The notes under the pieces were generated by a model. It worked only from the letters and a program-made list of their open reading frames with translations. It made no database searches and had not been told where the DNA came from. Below, piece by piece: positions 19,993-21,287 of a DNA stretch of 21,287 nucleotides. How positions within the stretch are numbered: the stretch's first letter is position 1; every line of letters starts with the position of its first letter. The stretch comes from GWF sp031972135 (GTDB lineage: Bacteria; Patescibacteriota; Microgenomatia; UBA1400; UBA12108), in the NCBI GenBank assembly GCA_031972135.1, contig DALYFH010000017.1:1-21287 (forward strand). The letters run 5' to 3'. A program made the translations under genes and the position numbers.

Positions 19993-21287
19993 CTACTTCT
20001 GCTTACCGCGGTTGTTCTCAATACCAGTCAGGTTCTTTTTGCGAAGGCGGAGCGAGATAGGGGTGATCTCCAGTAGTTCATCATTTTCTAGAAAATCAAT
20101 CGATTGTTCAAGCGAAAGAATAGTAGGAGGTGTTAGCTGGATTACACCATCACTAGCTTTACTACGCATGTTGGTTAGCTGTTTGCCTTTGCATACATTC
20201 ATACGGACGTCCTGCTCTTTTGGTGATTGTCCTACGATCATTCCCTCATATACAGGCACTGCAGGACCTACAAATAGGATCCCACGCTCTTCAGCTGCAG
20301 CTAGCCCGTATGCCAGTGATTCACCACTATGTGAAGCTACGATCACTCCTGAGCGGATCTTAGGCAGATCTTTACCAACAGGCTCATACCCATCGACTTG
20401 AGAGGAGAATAAGACAGTACCCTTAGTCTGAGTTAGTAGTAGGGTACGAAGTCCAATAATGTTACGAGTTGGGATACGATAAACAAATTCTACTTCGGTA
20501 TCGGAGATAGGAGCCATCGAGATCATGACACCATAGCGTTTACCCATTTCCTGGTTAATCACGCCCTGATACTCATTTGGAACCACAATATTTACTTCTT
20601 CGACTGGTTCTATCTTGATCCCATTTTCGTCTTTTTTGGTAATTACCTCTGGTTTACCTACCTCCATCTCATAACCTTCACGTCGCATAGTCTCGAGTAA
20701 TACTGAGAGGTGTAGCTCACCGCGGCCAGAAACTTTATATTTACCATTATCTAGCTTTTCTACTTTGAGAGAGAGATTAGACTCTAGCTCCTTTTCTAGG
20801 CGCTCTTCGATCTGACGACTAGTGACAAATTTACCCTCTCGTCCAGCTATTGGTGAGGTGTTAGCTCCCATAGTCATGTGTAGCGTTGGTTCCGAAATTT
20901 CTTGAGTCGGATAAGCGACAGTATCAGATGGATCAGAAACAGTGAGACCTATCTGAACATCAGTCAGTCCTGGGATACCTACGATATCTCCTGTACGTGC
21001 TTCTTCTACTTCTACTTTTCCCAGCCCATCAGCTAGTAGCAGCCGCTGTACGGAGTAGGGTTTGGTTGGCCTATTGGTCAAAATAATAGATTGGCCAAGT
21101 TTAATATTGCCTTGAGCTACTTTGCCTATCGCAATGCGACCCATGTGAGGGTTGTAATCAATCGACGAAATTAACATTTTAAAGGTAGACTCGACATTGG
21201 TGACAGGTGAGGCAAAATAGGAGACTATTTTATCCATGAGAGGTCTAACATCACCTGGTAGCTCTGAGCTGTATTGCTCGGGGAGAG
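19993..21287 (-). CDS. typA: TypA/BipA, ribosome-associated translational GTPase (C-terminal two thirds, cut by window edge)
   Basis: The frame runs from the TAG at 19993-19995 to the window edge with no start inside, so the ~430 residues seen lack the N-terminal GTPase domain. The first residues (LPEQYSSELPGDVRPLMDKI) are the segment that ends the G domain. Domain II follows (MGRIAIGKVAQGNIKLGQSI), then a domain-III region with GRGELHLSVLLETMRREGYE. The TypA-specific C-terminal domain is also present (VPVYEGMIVGQSPKEQDVRM, CKGKQLTNMRSKASDG, RLRKKNLTG). These distinguish TypA from EF-G and LepA. TypA binds the ribosome and aids assembly and growth under stress or low temperature. The ATG at 21237 is internal. 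A tRNA-Leu gene follows on the same strand with its own -10 box. Confidence 0.96.
   Translation of the reverse strand, partial: LPEQYSSELPGDVRPLMDKIVSYFASPVTNVESTFKMLISSIDYNPHMGRIAIGKVAQGNIKLGQSIILTNRPTKPYSVQRLLLADGLGKVEVEEARTGDIVGIPGLTDVQIGLTVSDPSDTVAYPTQEISEPTLHMTMGANTSPIAGREGKFVTSRQIEERLEKELESNLSLKVEKLDNGKYKVSGRGELHLSVLLETMRREGYEMEVGKPEVITKKDENGIKIEPVEEVNIVVPNEYQGVINQEMGKRYGVMISMAPISDTEVEFVYRIPTRNIIGLRTLLLTQTKGTVLFSSQVDGYEPVGKDLPKIRSGVIVASHSGESLAYGLAAAEERGILFVGPAVPVYEGMIVGQSPKEQDVRMNVCKGKQLTNMRSKASDGVIQLTPPTILSLEQSIDFLENDELLEITPISLRLRKKNLTGIENNRGKQK

Noticed and set aside
1..21287. TGA recoded as glycine, as in some related lineages
   Set aside because: TGA ends intact genes (transglutaminase-like, holin-like, MFS), and no conserved gene needs TGA as sense.
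1..21287. CRISPR array, insertion sequence or transposase
   Set aside because: No regularly spaced repeats of CRISPR length, no transposase motifs and no terminal inverted repeats were seen. The tandem heptamers are too short and have no spacers.

Overview
The window reads as part of a small, gene-dense genome of a Patescibacteria (Candidate Phyla Radiation) type bacterium. This is inference from several observations. tRNAs lie singly or in small groups between protein genes. There is a short UvrC without its C-terminal helix-hairpin-helix domain. An ABC-type substrate-binding protein follows secG. Many genes have a -10 box only 6-8 bases before the start codon (leaderless transcripts). A palindrome that I recall as common in such genomes is present. 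TGA, TAG and TAA all end intact genes, so the standard bacterial code fits. Placement within the phylum (a Microgenomates-like relative is my guess) cannot be fixed from this window.

Layout. 1-866: the 5' end of rsmI (minus) and a DedA-like membrane protein, divergent from a 67-base promoter region with four heptamer repeats. 877-1497: lexA (minus). 1596-5231: an envelope and secretion block with a secreted transglutaminase-like protein, a four-helix phage-holin-like membrane protein, secG, and an oligopeptide-type substrate-binding protein split by a frameshift. 5235-5931: a small ORF, then tRNA-Gly, tRNA-Pro, a broken tRNA-Pro copy containing a palindrome, and tRNA-Leu (all minus), divergent from tRNA-Arg(UCU). 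5948-8608: an AT-rich UMPH-1-type 5'-nucleotidase, an MFS transporter and a membrane-anchored cyclophilin. 8644-8718: tRNA-His.

8771-12447 is an AT-rich accessory stretch of mostly unrecognised genes. Several are broken: a RibD/DHFR-like gene with an internal amber codon, a conserved small protein with a frameshift, and a methyltransferase whose 3' side seems to have decayed. A PD-(D/E)XK-like protein and two small cysteine-containing proteins are also here or nearby. 12516-19026 holds uvrB, uvrA and uvrC, the whole nucleotide excision repair incision set, with one small opposite-strand ORF between uvrA and uvrC. 19041-21287: tRNA-Arg(UCG), a cytidylate-kinase-like protein, tRNA-Leu(CAG) (minus) and typA/bipA (minus, cut by the window end). 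No gene-free stretch exceeds 300 bases.

I see no clear new multi-gene defence or metabolic system. The best leads are a hairpin-templated frameshift in the substrate-binding protein gene, the palindrome-interrupted tRNA-Pro copy, the systematic leaderless promoter architecture, the eukaryote-like pyrimidine nucleotidase, and the heptamer repeats upstream of rsmI, lexA and uvrA.
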